Of a stretch of DNA of 64,000 nt, positions 53,540-63,999 are shown one piece after another. A program made the translations under genes and the position numbers. The DNA comes from Methylococcales bacterium (lineage in GTDB: Bacteria; Pseudomonadota; Gammaproteobacteria; Methylococcales; Methylomonadaceae). Positions within the stretch are counted from its first letter, which is position 1; each line of letters starts with the position of its first letter. Below the pieces are notes generated by a model. It was not told where the DNA came from, searched no databases, and saw only the letters and a program-made list of their open reading frames with translations. The stretch lies in the NCBI GenBank assembly GCA_026399095.1, contig JAPLRP010000061.1:1-64000 (forward strand), written 5' to 3'.

Positions 53540-55231
53540 ATGGCTCATTCAGATGACCACAACACCCGCCCTTTTTCATCACTCGTTGTTGACGGCATGG
53601 AACGCGCACCTAGTCGCGCCATGTTACATGCTGTTGGTTTTAAGAGTGAAGATTTTAAAAAACCGCAAATAGGCATTGCTTCTACATGGAGTATGGTGAC
53701 TCCTTGCAATATGCACATCAACAAATTGGCTGATTCTGCTGCAGCGGGTGTTGATAACGCCAATGGAAAAGCGGTTATCTTTAATACCATCACGATTTCT
53801 GACGGCATATCAATGGGGACTGAAGGTATGAAATACTCGCTGGTATCACGCGAAGTCATTGCCGATTCTATTGAAACTGTCGTTGGTTGCCAGGGTTTTG
53901 ACGGCATTGTTGCGATTGGGGGCTGCGATAAAAATATGCCTGGTTGTATGATAGGCATATCACGCTTAAATCGTCCCGCCATTTTTGTGTATGGCGGCAC
54001 TATTATGCCGGGTTGCCATAAAGACAAAAAACTGGATGTGGTTTCTGTTTTTGAAGCGGTTGGTGCACGAGCCAACAACCAAATTAATGATGCCGAACTG
54101 GCTGATATTGAAGCTAAAGCCATTCCCGGTGCTGGTTCTTGCGGTGGCATGTACACAGCTAACACAATGGCATCTGCGATCGAAGCGCTGGGGATGAGTC
54201 TACCCAACAGCTCGGCCCAAGCAGCTATTTCAAATGACAAAAGACTGGACTGTGAACGCGCCGGTGCTGCCGTGCTTGAACTCATAAAACACAATATCAA
54301 ACCCAGCGATATTATGACCAAAGCGGCATTTGAAAATGCCATTACGATTGTTATCGCACTAGGTGGTTCAACTAATGCCGTGTTGCATATTCTGGCGATG
54401 GCTAATGCTAGTAATGTAGATATAACGCTTGATGATTTTACCCGTATTGGTAAGCGTGTACCTATGTTGGCTGATTTAAAACCCAGCGGCCATTACTTGA
54501 TGACTGAATTAATTGAAATCGGCGGGATTCAACCACTCATGAAAATCCTGCTGGATAAGGGTTTACTGCATGGTGATTGCTTAACCGTTACCGGCAAAAC
54601 ACTGGCGGAAAATTTAGCCGATGTTAAACCTTATCCTGAAGATCAGGATGTTATTCACTCCTTGGATAATCCCATTAAAAAAGACAGTCACTTAGTTGTT
54701 TTATATGGCAATCTGGCTCCGGGTGGGTCAGTTGCAAAAATTACCGGCAAAGAAGGCTTACGTTTTGTAGGTGTTGCCAAAGTATTTGACGCTGAAGAAC
54801 AAGCCCTTCATAGTATTTTAAACGGCGACATCGTAAAGGGTGATGTGATTGTTATTCGCTATGAAGGCCCCAAAGGCGGCCCTGGTATGCGTGAAATGCT
54901 CTCCCCGACTTCTGCCATTATGGGCAAAGGTTTGGGTAAAGAAGTGGCCTTAATTACCGATGGTCGTTTTTCCGGAGGCACACATGGATTTGTAGTGGGC
55001 CACATTACACCAGAAGCCTACGTTGGTGGTCCGCTAGCCATTATTGAAAATGGGGACACCATCATTATCGATGCAGAAACCAATGAGCTTAAATTAGTTA
55101 TCGATGAACATGAAATAACCAGACGCCTAGAATCATGGCAACAACCTGCCCCACGCTACACACGTGGCGTGTTGGCAAAATATGCCAAGCTGGTGAGTTC
55201 GGCTTCGTTAGGCGCGGTTACGGATAATTAA
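53540..55231 (+). CDS. ilvD: Dihydroxy-acid dehydratase
   Basis: [69 protein letters not shown]. Confidence 0.97.
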   Translation: MAHSDDHNTRPFSSLVVDGMERAPSRAMLHAVGFKSEDFKKPQIGIASTWSMVTPCNMHINKLADSAAAGVDNANGKAVIFNTITISDGISMGTEGMKYSLVSREVIADSIETVVGCQGFDGIVAIGGCDKNMPGCMIGISRLNRPAIFVYGGTIMPGCHKDKKLDVVSVFEAVGARANNQINDAELADIEAKAIPGAGSCGGMYTANTMASAIEALGMSLPNSSAQAAISNDKRLDCERAGAAVLELIKHNIKPSDIMTKAAFENAITIVIALGGSTNAVLHILAMANASNVDITLDDFTRIGKRVPMLADLKPSGHYLMTELIEIGGIQPLMKILLDKGLLHGDCLTVTGKTLAENLADVKPYPEDQDVIHSLDNPIKKDSHLVVLYGNLAPGGSVAKITGKEGLRFVGVAKVFDAEEQALHSILNGDIVKGDVIVIRYEGPKGGPGMREMLSPTSAIMGKGLGKEVALITDGRFSGGTHGFVVGHITPEAYVGGPLAIIENGDTIIIDAETNELKLVIDEHEITRRLESWQQPAPRYTRGVLAKYAKLVSSASLGAVTDN

Positions 55232-55238
55232 GATTGAT

Positions 55239-55274
55239 TGCAAGATGCGCTAAAGCAATAAAGCTCATCTTGCA
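55239..55274 (+). terminator. Hairpin downstream of ilvD (terminator-like, no clear T-run)
   Basis: TGCAAGATG-c-GCT..AGC-t-CATCTTGCA. Confidence 0.4.
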
Positions 55275-55399
55275 TACCGACAACCCATGTGTTTCGTAAC
55301 TCACCGTAGTGCCTAAAAAACGTTAGTCCTATTACAATCCAGGTTGGCGCAACATATGATTCAGTTATTGCGCCGTAAGCACAAAACTGGAGGTTATTT

Positions 55400-55624
55400 A
55401 TGAATATAGAAACTATTGCCGAACAAGTGTTAAAACTTGAACCTGTGTCAAGAGCTTATATCGCAGAAATATTACTGGAAAGTCTGGATTTCGAGGAAGA
55501 CTTTATTGTTTCAGAAGCATGGCGACAAGAAATACAAAAACGTTGTAATAAAATAGATACCAATCCTTCATTATTAATTAATGGTGAACAATTTATGAGC
55601 GAGCTAACACAGCGTTATCTATGA
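55400..55624 (+). CDS. Addiction module antitoxin-type protein
   Basis: IETIAEQVLKLEPVSRAYIAEILLESLDFEEDFIVSEAWRQEIQKRCNKI; overlaps the toxin start. Confidence 0.85.
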   Translation: MNIETIAEQVLKLEPVSRAYIAEILLESLDFEEDFIVSEAWRQEIQKRCNKIDTNPSLLINGEQFMSELTQRYL

Positions 55625-55911
55625 AATATTTCCTGCATCCTCAAGCAAAAGAGGAACTGGAACAGACTGTTTTATTTTATAAAAAACAACAAGCGGGATT
55701 AGAAAAACGCTTTATTGAGGCAGTTGAAGATGCCATCAATAGAGTATATCGGAACCCCATGATGTACAGAAAGATAGATGATAATGTCAGAAAATGTCGA
55801 CTATTACATTTTCCCTATGCAAATATTTTTTGACCAAGACCAGCTCAGATAGAAATAATTGCTTTTATGCACTTGAGAAAGCAGCCCAATTATTGGCAAT
55901 CGCGAAAATAG
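55621..55911 (+). pseudogene. RelE/ParE family toxin interrupted by an in-frame TGA (55831-55833)
   Basis: ...RKCRLLHFPYANIF*PRPAQIEIIAFMHLRKQPNYWQSRK*: same frame continues with the normal RelE/ParE C-terminus after TGA. Confidence 0.8.
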
Positions 55912-55916
55912 TCATT

Positions 55917-57233
55917 ATGAATACACAAAACTCTTTCGTCAGTTGGTTTAGAGACTCATCACCCTATATCCATGCACATCGCAATAAAACCTTTGTCATT
56001 TCCTTTGGTGGCGAAGCGGTGATGGCTGATGATTTTGATCATCATGTCCACGATTTTGCGTTGCTTAGCAGTTTGGGAATACGTTTGGTCTTGGTTCATG
56101 GCATACGTCCACAGATAGATCAAAGACTGTCTAAGCTCAAAGCCACTGCCCTTTTCCATAAGCATTTACGTATTACCGATGACTTGGCGCTGCAATGCGT
56201 AAAAGAAGCAGCAGGCTTGGTGCGTGTTGAAATAGAAGCATTGTTATCAATGGGCTTAGCAAACTCGCCTATGGCGGGCTGTGGCCTAAAAGTGGCGTCA
56301 GGTAATTTTGTCACTGCGAAACCCATTGGCGTAATAGACGGCATTGATTATTGTCATACCGGTGAAGTGCGTCGTATTGACAGCATTGCCATTCATCAAC
56401 ATCTCGATCAAAACAATGTCGTCCTTATCTCACCGATTGGTTATTCTCCCAGCGGGGAAATTTTCAATCTATCTGCCGAACAGGTTGCTACCGCTGTTTC
56501 AATTGCATTAAAAGCGGAGAAATTAATCCTGTTAACGGAGCAAACGTGTTGCAATCCGGATAACGGCGAGCAAATCAGGCAAATGACCACTCACGAAGCT
56601 AATATCTTCCTAAAAGAACATCAGAACATTGATGACACCATTAGCCTGCCTTTAAAAGCAGCCATTCAAAGTTGCCAAGCGAATATAGAGCGAATTCATT
56701 TAATTGACCGAAACATTGATGGCGCGTTATTGTTAGAACTATTCAGCCGTGACGGCATCGGCACACTGATTAGCTCTACACCTTTTGAGGAGTTACGACC
56801 AGCCACACTAAACGACATAGCAGGTATCCTTGAATTGATCAAACCCCTGGAGCAACAAGGCATATTGGCCAAACGTTCCAGAGAAAAAATTGAAATGGAA
56901 ATAGCAGATTACATTATCATCGAAAGAGACGGTTTGATTATTGGCTGTACAGCTTTGCATCCAAATATTGACGATCATTTTGGCGCTATTGCTTGCCTTG
57001 CAGTTCATCATGATTATCAAGGATCAGCCCGAGGGACTCGATTGCTTGATTATGTTTATAAAAAAGCCGAACAATTGGCACTTAAAAAATTATACGTTTT
57101 ATCCACACAAACCATGCACTGGTTTATTGAGCGTGGCTTTCTAGCTATAGATATCAATGAGTTGCCTATACCTCTAAAAGTGATATATAAACCGGAAAGA
57201 AATTCTAAAATTTTTATTAAGGCTATTGAATAA
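55917..57233 (+). CDS. argA: Amino-acid N-acetyltransferase (kinase-like domain + GNAT domain)
   Basis: YIHAHRNKTFVISFGGEAVMADDF; LVLVHGIRPQIDQRL; GNAT IACLAVHHDYQGSARGTRLLDYV; start trimmed to MNTQNSFVSWF. Confidence 0.94.
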   Translation: MNTQNSFVSWFRDSSPYIHAHRNKTFVISFGGEAVMADDFDHHVHDFALLSSLGIRLVLVHGIRPQIDQRLSKLKATALFHKHLRITDDLALQCVKEAAGLVRVEIEALLSMGLANSPMAGCGLKVASGNFVTAKPIGVIDGIDYCHTGEVRRIDSIAIHQHLDQNNVVLISPIGYSPSGEIFNLSAEQVATAVSIALKAEKLILLTEQTCCNPDNGEQIRQMTTHEANIFLKEHQNIDDTISLPLKAAIQSCQANIERIHLIDRNIDGALLLELFSRDGIGTLISSTPFEELRPATLNDIAGILELIKPLEQQGILAKRSREKIEMEIADYIIIERDGLIIGCTALHPNIDDHFGAIACLAVHHDYQGSARGTRLLDYVYKKAEQLALKKLYVLSTQTMHWFIERGFLAIDINELPIPLKVIYKPERNSKIFIKAIE

Positions 57234-57241
57234 TACCGGCC

Positions 57242-58036
57242 ATGACTAGCTTTTCAATATTACAGATAACAGACCTCCACATAATGCCTGGCAAGGACGA
57301 TACCTTTAAAGGGATCAGCACAGAGCATTATTTTAAAGCCGTTCTTGAACAAGCTTTTAGTGAAAATAATTATTTTGATTTAATACTGGTTAGCGGTGAC
57401 TTGGCTCAAGATCCATGCCCCGACAGCTATCAACGTATATTAAATAAAATTAAGGCGACTAATACACTCAGCATTTGCCTTCCCGGTAATCATGATGATT
57501 ATAAGCTCATGCTAGAGATCTTTAACACTGACAAAGTAAGCTGTCAAAAACAACTATTTTTAGAAAATTGGCAACTCATTTGCCTTAACAGCCAAATACT
57601 TGGCGGATATGAAGTCGGTCGTTTATCAAAACAAGAATTACTATTTCTTGAAGATTGCCTCATTAATCATCCCAATCACCACGTACTTATCGCCGTTCAT
57701 CATCATTGCTTGGCAACCCAAAGCGCGTGGTTGGACACCATGATTATTGAAAACAACGAAGCGTTTTTGAATATTATCACTCGATATCCGCAAATAAAAG
57801 CTGTGACTTGTGGACACATTCATCAAGAAATGGATATCAAAATGGGGGCGCTACGATTTTTTGGAACGCCTTCAAGTTGCTTTCAGTTTACGCCGAAAAG
57901 CGAGACCTTCAGTATGGATAAAACACCGCCAGGTTATCGAATAATAAAACTGCATCCTGACGGTCTTATTGACACAGAAATCAGGCGCCTACTTGAACCG
58001 ATAATTGGGTTGCAAATAGATACGCAGGGCTATTAA
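57242..58036 (+). CDS. cpdA: 3',5'-cyclic-AMP phosphodiesterase / metallophosphoesterase
   Basis: ILQITDLHIMPGKDDTFKGIST; LVSGDLAQD; LPGNHDD; VTCGHIHQEM. Confidence 0.9.
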   Translation: MTSFSILQITDLHIMPGKDDTFKGISTEHYFKAVLEQAFSENNYFDLILVSGDLAQDPCPDSYQRILNKIKATNTLSICLPGNHDDYKLMLEIFNTDKVSCQKQLFLENWQLICLNSQILGGYEVGRLSKQELLFLEDCLINHPNHHVLIAVHHHCLATQSAWLDTMIIENNEAFLNIITRYPQIKAVTCGHIHQEMDIKMGALRFFGTPSSCFQFTPKSETFSMDKTPPGYRIIKLHPDGLIDTEIRRLLEPIIGLQIDTQGY

Positions 58037-58128
58037 TTCAAACCGCCACTTTTTCATAGATAAATTCTTAATACTATCCGAATAAGTGGCGTTTGCTATA
58101 AAGATTCTTATGCGTTTCTTATTATCAC

Positions 58129-58581
58129 TTACAACTCAAATTCAGATGGGTTAATGCCTAATTCCTTGGCAATCTTAAAAGCTATCTTTTTTTCATCATT
58201 ATCAAAAAGACCATCAGAAGAAGCGATAGAAATTATCATTCTAACCAACAAACGTGAAGCTTCTGTATTTGACTTCATTTTTCCTATTGCTTGATAAGCT
58301 TTGGCTTCCCCTATGTCTTTATCAAATTCCAGTTGACCCACGAAATCCTGAAAAGCTTTGATAACATCACTGGTGGTGAAAATCGACAACGCATCGTTAC
58401 TTTCGATGAACTTAATCATTTTTTGTTTTTCTGTAGAACTAATACTGCCATCAGCCATAGCAATTAGAGCTGAACCCGCCATGGCGGCATTCAAAAAATC
58501 CTTGTTTTTAAATTTAAGCGCCTCTGTTTTTAATTCATTCGCTTTTGTTTTTAATTGGCTTAAAAAATTATCAAAACTCAT
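58129..58581 (-). CDS. terB: TerB family tellurite-resistance-type protein
   Basis: AGSALIAMADGSISSTEKQKMIKFIE...IISIASSDGLFDNDEKKIAFKIAKELGI. Confidence 0.9.
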   Translation of the reverse strand: MSFDNFLSQLKTKANELKTEALKFKNKDFLNAAMAGSALIAMADGSISSTEKQKMIKFIESNDALSIFTTSDVIKAFQDFVGQLEFDKDIGEAKAYQAIGKMKSNTEASRLLVRMIISIASSDGLFDNDEKKIAFKIAKELGINPSEFEL

Positions 58582-58653
58582 ATGTGCTATCCTCGTTATA
58601 GGTTTAGGGATGTTTCAAATTATAGTGGATGTTATTTTAACATTTTTAAATCT

Positions 58654-59589
58654 TTAAATAGACAACTCAGCGTATTCTTTCAATAACAACGCCTCTTTAA
58701 TGCCATAACAGCGTTGTCGATTAATAATATCGGTTGCCCAATTTTGATGGGTTGCCACTTCACACATGGCGTCGTGCATTCTAAAAACCGCCGGTGCTTC
58801 TATATCACTTAAGCTTTGCGCCATCTCGTAATCTTCCAAATCAACTGTGTAGGCCGCTTCAATGATGGATACTTGTGTAGGATGGATAGCCGTTTTACCC
58901 AGCAAACCATACGCCAAATCCAGCTGCATTTCTTTTTGTAAAGTAGTCGAATCATCCAAATATTCAAACACAGGAGCGGACAGTGAAAAGCCATAAGGCT
59001 TAAAAATAGTCACCAGTTGTGAGATCACATTGCCCAACGGCGTTTCATAAATCGTAAAAGAGCGGGGCCGACGAATACCTAAATGATTCATCAGGTCATT
59101 ACCCCCAATTCTAAGCATCAACACCCGCTTTGCAATATCTTCTTGTAATAAACCCTGACGTAATGCCGTCATGGCATTAATATCAAAAACCTCTTTGGTT
59201 TCAAGTGTGGGCATCACCTTAAAATTCGTGCCCTGCAATTGATCAAAATAAGCATTAAATACGTCTTCGGTAAACTTTGGCAATACAAAGCCATCCACTT
59301 TTTCAATGTCAGGAAGCTCCAGTAAACGCGCCAAAATTTCGGGATTTCTCGCGCGTATAAACCTGAATCGACTGGAAGACTCTCTAAAACCTTGCAAGCA
59401 TAAGCCAATATGGCGCACACAACTATCTACTTCAGACTTTGATATCGCATCCTCCGTACAAAAAATCATTGAGCGCAACATGGAATACTTTTCGCCATTG
59501 GCGATTTCCATAATGTCGCGGCGATTTCCCGGCATATAAAGTGGCGCCCCCAACATCCAGGGTGAAAACGACTTTAATAGTTGGCTCAT
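58654..59589 (-). CDS. HpcH/HpaI aldolase/citrate lyase family protein (Ter-associated)
   Basis: LGAPLYMPGNRRDIMEIANGEKYSMLRSMIFCTEDAI; LLGKTAIHPTQVSIIEAAY. Confidence 0.9.
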   Translation of the reverse strand: MSQLLKSFSPWMLGAPLYMPGNRRDIMEIANGEKYSMLRSMIFCTEDAISKSEVDSCVRHIGLCLQGFRESSSRFRFIRARNPEILARLLELPDIEKVDGFVLPKFTEDVFNAYFDQLQGTNFKVMPTLETKEVFDINAMTALRQGLLQEDIAKRVLMLRIGGNDLMNHLGIRRPRSFTIYETPLGNVISQLVTIFKPYGFSLSAPVFEYLDDSTTLQKEMQLDLAYGLLGKTAIHPTQVSIIEAAYTVDLEDYEMAQSLSDIEAPAVFRMHDAMCEVATHQNWATDIINRQRCYGIKEALLLKEYAELSI

Positions 59590-60686
59590 AATTCAATCTC
59601 TTTAATTAACGCGACTGCACGATAGGGTAAATCTTTAAAAATCGCTATCGGAATAGACTTGGACTCGGCTAACCAACGTAAATGTTGGGTCGCTTCACAA
59701 TCCGAATTCTGTAACAGCAATAACTGTGCTTCACGACGCAATAATACACGCGTTGCTTCACCAATACCGGGCTTAATATAGTTGTGATGAGTAATGCCGT
59801 AACGTTCGGTAGCCCAGTGTAAAAACGCTTGCGAAGACGTTTGTAATTGTTCGCAATGACCCAAATGATCGGTAAATCGGCCGTCAAAAGCAGGCCTTAT
59901 GATAGCCACTCGCTCAAGTATTGAATCGATAAAAAAAGTTGATAAATCATGTTCTGCAAATTGTTCATAATAAAGACAACCATGAAAATCAGTAGGGCTA
60001 GCTGTGTGCGGATCATAAACTGACCGACTCACCAGTCCCGATATCGTAGCATTTAAGATACTGGAAGGAATTAAATAATCTTCTGAAGCCGCTGCAACCT
60101 TAGCCCACCCTGACAAATCGGTTAACACATACAATTCAGGGGGAATAGTGATGCCATCACTGACTTCAAAAGCCTGTAAACTGCTTGCCAACTGCCGTGC
60201 GATAACACCTTTTCCTGTCCAGCCATCAACAAAAACCAATGACTCCGGCGTATGATTTTTTAAAATATAACGCAAGGCATTTGCATCTATGCCGACATCT
60301 CTAAGAATGGAAATAGAGAAATGTTCAACTTCGACATTAAAATGACGTTTTAAAACATGTTTGAGTAGCACCCCTACTGGCGTTCCTGCGCGAGCCAATG
60401 ACACCAGCGTTATACCTTGCGGACGTGTCGCTAGAATAGCCTCTGCCAATAACAACAAGTGCTCAGCCATACGATCCTGATTTAAGGTCATGGCCCGGTA
60501 AAACAAAGGCAAATAGTCAGCCGGTGGTAAGGATTCGTGAGTCAACATTTCCGAATAATGTTTTTGACCGGATTGAATCAGTGCTTCTTTAAGGTGAACC
60601 GGCGTATCAACCAGCGTCATCGGTTTTAATAAAAACTGTACATCGTCAGATCTGTAACTGCCGGTAAAAGGTAGCCTGTTTTTCAT
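59586..60686 (-). CDS. StiP family protein (cysteine protease/phosphoribosyltransferase-like, Ter-associated)
   Basis: GSYRSDDVQFLLKPMTL...ITLVSLARAGTPVGVLLKHVL...SLVFVDGWTGKGVIARQL. Confidence 0.85.
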   Translation of the reverse strand: MKNRLPFTGSYRSDDVQFLLKPMTLVDTPVHLKEALIQSGQKHYSEMLTHESLPPADYLPLFYRAMTLNQDRMAEHLLLLAEAILATRPQGITLVSLARAGTPVGVLLKHVLKRHFNVEVEHFSISILRDVGIDANALRYILKNHTPESLVFVDGWTGKGVIARQLASSLQAFEVSDGITIPPELYVLTDLSGWAKVAAASEDYLIPSSILNATISGLVSRSVYDPHTASPTDFHGCLYYEQFAEHDLSTFFIDSILERVAIIRPAFDGRFTDHLGHCEQLQTSSQAFLHWATERYGITHHNYIKPGIGEATRVLLRREAQLLLLQNSDCEATQHLRWLAESKSIPIAIFKDLPYRAVALIKEIEL

Positions 60687-61441
60687 TAAGCAAAAGCCAG
60701 CGATTGATACAATTGCGTATTTTTAGGAATTAACGCGTAATCACACAACCCCATAAAAGGGGCGTCAGTGTTACTGTCGCCCGCACCAAAAGTCACTAAT
60801 TCGGGATGTTGCTGTTTGTAGCCATTAATTAAATAACTGACTGCACTTTCCTTGTTAATAATTTTGGGTAAAACAGCCAGATTATTACCATTTAAATGCC
60901 AATACAAGCTGCCGTCCAGAATATGCGGATGAATTTTTATAATACTTTCCAGTACAGTTTTTAGTAATGCTTCAGTACCATCTTCATGCTTGATGACACC
61001 ATACCACGTGACTTCAAAATCATTAACCAAGTGGATTTTAAAACCTGTGAAGCGCTGGCAATAGCCCTCAATTTCGGCCCATACTTCAAGTAATTTATCA
61101 TGATATGCTGGTAACTCATGCATCATGCCATCCATCCAAACACGATCAATAGTACGATCTTTATCCAGAATAACGGCACCATGATTCAAAACCACTTCTT
61201 CCTGAAAAGACAGCATAACGCGATCAAAAGCATGGCCGTCACGTCCGGTAACCGGCACAATTTTGAAACCTTTTTCCAGCCAATGCCACAACCATTGCTG
61301 CTTGTGGGTCGCGAAAGAATTGGGAGTACCATCAGGCAAACAAGCCCGAACCTGTAATTTGGGATCATCAGTACCCAAGGCACATTTTCTTAAGGTCTGA
61401 AACAACGTGTCATCAAGGTCTAAAAAAATGTAGCTTTGCAT
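60686..61441 (-). CDS. HAD family hydrolase (Ter-associated)
   Basis: MQSYIFLDLDDTLFQTLRKC; KIVPVTGRDGHAF; LVTFGAGDSNTDAPFMGLCDYALIP; start trimmed. Confidence 0.88.
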   Translation of the reverse strand: MQSYIFLDLDDTLFQTLRKCALGTDDPKLQVRACLPDGTPNSFATHKQQWLWHWLEKGFKIVPVTGRDGHAFDRVMLSFQEEVVLNHGAVILDKDRTIDRVWMDGMMHELPAYHDKLLEVWAEIEGYCQRFTGFKIHLVNDFEVTWYGVIKHEDGTEALLKTVLESIIKIHPHILDGSLYWHLNGNNLAVLPKIINKESAVSYLINGYKQQHPELVTFGAGDSNTDAPFMGLCDYALIPKNTQLYQSLAFA

Positions 61442-62612
61442 GATTAAGGTTTTGTTGTTTGAGTTCAAACCGTGCACTAATAGCTTGCCACGCGTGCAGT
61501 CGGTCAATTAATGCTTGATTAAGCGGCGTTTCATGACACAAAATAATGTCGCGATAATCATTAGGATTTAAATTGTAAATAAAATTGGGAATACCGTCTT
61601 CATAGTTGTCTTCAAATTGACAGACCAACCCAATATCGTTGCCCTGATGAATCGGTGAACGTGTGGTACTTTGCACCTTTACCTTAAAACCCTTAGCTTC
61701 CAGCGCCCGTCCCAACAAATAAGCCGGCGCATTACATTCGCCAGTACCTAATACCAAAATGGGTCTAATATCATTAGGCTCAGAATAAAAACCGCATTGG
61801 ACTAATTGTTCAACAATATCACCATCCAAACCAATCGGTGCAACCATTCCCAGTCGTCCTGGCCAAGCCAATAAATGTTTTTTACACGCCCCATTACCTG
61901 ACACATTAACAGTAATACTATCAATGGCTGCATTTTGACTGTCTTCAAAATACAATAAACCCTGCCTAAAACATACCCATTCCACCGCAACCCCCGCTTG
62001 TGATTCCAAAGCGGCACGATCATCAGGATGCGCGAAATTAACCAGACTGACGATAAACACCTTACGCACCGCTGGATTAACAACTTGATAAGCTTTAATC
62101 AGGCGTAAAAAGGTTTTACCCGTACTGATTTCATCATCAATCAATACCAGGGTTTCTGCATTTAAGAATTGTTTTCGGTAATCCGATTGCTCAGGATAAT
62201 ACAAAAAAAAGTCAGTAGCATGACTATGCGCTTCTTCAAACTCTAGCCGGTCTATTTTATCCATGTGATAACGCGTAGTTTGCATAAACAAAGCCTTTTG
62301 AACGCCCGTATGACAAGCCGCTTCAAACACCCCATAACCCAGCCCTGTTGCTGTTTCAGCCATGCCTATCCACAATGACGACGCCCCTGCCCCTTTTTTT
62401 AAAACCGCTCTTGCCAAGGCGCGATAAGACCAACTCATGAGTTTGGGCGTAACCGGATAATGTTTACCCAACACTTTACTAACCAGCAAAAATTTACGTT
62501 TACTACTGACCCGAGCCGCAAAACCCAGCAAACGCTTAAGTGGTATGTGTCCAGGTTCAACATGGAACTGAAGCATACCTGTATCTAACTTGATGGTAAC
62601 TGTTTTGTGCAT
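61413..62612 (-). CDS. TRSP-domain phosphoribosyltransferase-like protein (Ter-associated)
   Basis: PRTase binding loop LVLIDDEISTGKTFLRLI; C-terminal LVLGTGECNAPAYLLGRALEAKG; start trimmed to MHKTVTIK. Confidence 0.87.
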   Translation of the reverse strand: MHKTVTIKLDTGMLQFHVEPGHIPLKRLLGFAARVSSKRKFLLVSKVLGKHYPVTPKLMSWSYRALARAVLKKGAGASSLWIGMAETATGLGYGVFEAACHTGVQKALFMQTTRYHMDKIDRLEFEEAHSHATDFFLYYPEQSDYRKQFLNAETLVLIDDEISTGKTFLRLIKAYQVVNPAVRKVFIVSLVNFAHPDDRAALESQAGVAVEWVCFRQGLLYFEDSQNAAIDSITVNVSGNGACKKHLLAWPGRLGMVAPIGLDGDIVEQLVQCGFYSEPNDIRPILVLGTGECNAPAYLLGRALEAKGFKVKVQSTTRSPIHQGNDIGLVCQFEDNYEDGIPNFIYNLNPNDYRDIILCHETPLNQALIDRLHAWQAISARFELKQQNLNHAKLHFFRP

Positions 62613-62646
62613 AGTTATGTTGTTTAGGTCGCTATTGGATGAGTTA

Positions 62647-62976
62647 TTAATTAAAAAGGCTGGATAGTTGAACAAAAGCATACTGCCCGGCAACTTTAAA
62701 TTCCAAGAATGAAAAAGCACTGGCTCTCAACATTCCAACGACACCCACCAGAATCCAAAAGACATTCAACAAGGTATAGGCATTATCTTTTTTAAGAATT
62801 GAACACCAAGAGAGTAAGACTGCATCAGTCGTATTAAAAGCCCAGACAAATAAGAACGGACTTTCTGCGCCCAGCCAACTCACCAACGAGAAACTGAAAA
62901 TTCGCATTAACACACCGACCATTTCGATGTATTTGATGTATTTAATAACGATAAAATTTATTGTATTGAAGGGCAT
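62647..62976 (-). CDS. Small hypothetical membrane protein
   Basis: Hydrophobic, AFNTTDAVLLSWCSILKKDNAYTLLNVFWILVGVVGMLRA; lies inside the Ter-associated set. Confidence 0.55.
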   Translation of the reverse strand: MPFNTINFIVIKYIKYIEMVGVLMRIFSFSLVSWLGAESPFLFVWAFNTTDAVLLSWCSILKKDNAYTLLNVFWILVGVVGMLRASAFSFLEFKVAGQYAFVQLSSLFN

Positions 62977-63063
62977 TTTTAAGACCCACTAATGTTCTTG
63001 ACATTAAGTATTATAAAACATTAGCTTTCAGAAATGGTTTTAACAGAAAATAACAAACCCTTA

Positions 63064-63999
63064 TTAAGAAGCTTGCAAAACCACTGGCGTATTGACCTCA
63101 GTTACTCTAAGTCCATAATTGATAATAGGCAATTTAAAGCTTTCACCTTTAATACCTTGCAAGGCAATATGTGCCAAATGTGCACCGGACAAACAAGCCA
63201 TACCAAAGCCACCGGAAGGTCTTGGATTAATTTCCAGTAAACGCGGCCCGTTTTCACTGTCTTTAAACTGAATATTAAATAAACCGTTAAGTCGGTAATG
63301 CTTGGTTAAGCGCGTCACCGTAATTTGTATCTCGGGGTTGTTATCTATGGTTTGACCATGACCTGCCAATGGGGATTTTTTTCGTTGCACCGCGCACAGT
63401 AATTCGCCGTGTCTTCCTGCACAATCCACGCTCCATTCATGCCCACCCAAATGTTCCATAACCAATAGCGTATCGAATTGCGGTGTTTTATTCATGCCGT
63501 CACGCAACTCTTGTAACGGAATTTGATATTCAACACCCTTTAGTAAATGGGCAATGCTATCTCGCTTCGTATCTAAAACCCGAAAGCCCAAACCAAAAAC
63601 TGAAACTGCCGGCTTAACACACAACCTTTGATGTTTTGCTGATAATTCAGTAACAGCCGCATCGAACTCATCAACATTATTAACAGCGATAAAATCCATC
63701 ACTTTTGCTATATCAGGATTTAATTCCGCATAAAAAACAGCTTTGTCATGCAACATCATCAACGTTTGGTAATCTGCAACCGACATGACCTGAACGCCAA
63801 TCGCCTGAAACATCTCATGATATTCACTAAGCAAAGCCGCTTCTTTGCCGGGCCAAAATAAATTAATCTGATGCTGACGACAAAAATTCACGCACCACTC
63901 GACATAATCAAGGCCGTTTAAATTAGCAGGCTCAAGATAACTTTCATCAGCCGCCAAAAAAGCAGATGCCGTTGCGTGAGAGTGGGAGCATATCAAGGT
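63064..63999 (-). CDS. ATP-grasp domain protein (Ter-associated), 5' truncated at window edge
   Basis: ATP-grasp C-lobe HYRLNGLFNIQFKDSENGPRLLEINPRPSGGFGMACLSGAHLAHI; frame open to the window end. Confidence 0.87.
   Translation of the reverse strand, partial: TLICSHSHATASAFLAADESYLEPANLNGLDYVEWCVNFCRQHQINLFWPGKEAALLSEYHEMFQAIGVQVMSVADYQTLMMLHDKAVFYAELNPDIAKVMDFIAVNNVDEFDAAVTELSAKHQRLCVKPAVSVFGLGFRVLDTKRDSIAHLLKGVEYQIPLQELRDGMNKTPQFDTLLVMEHLGGHEWSVDCAGRHGELLCAVQRKKSPLAGHGQTIDNNPEIQITVTRLTKHYRLNGLFNIQFKDSENGPRLLEINPRPSGGFGMACLSGAHLAHIALQGIKGESFKLPIINYGLRVTEVNTPVVLQAS

Noticed and set aside
53545-54342. Minus-strand 265-aa ORF antisense to ilvD
   Set aside because: Fully antisense to a strongly supported ilvD; composition typical of a shadow ORF.
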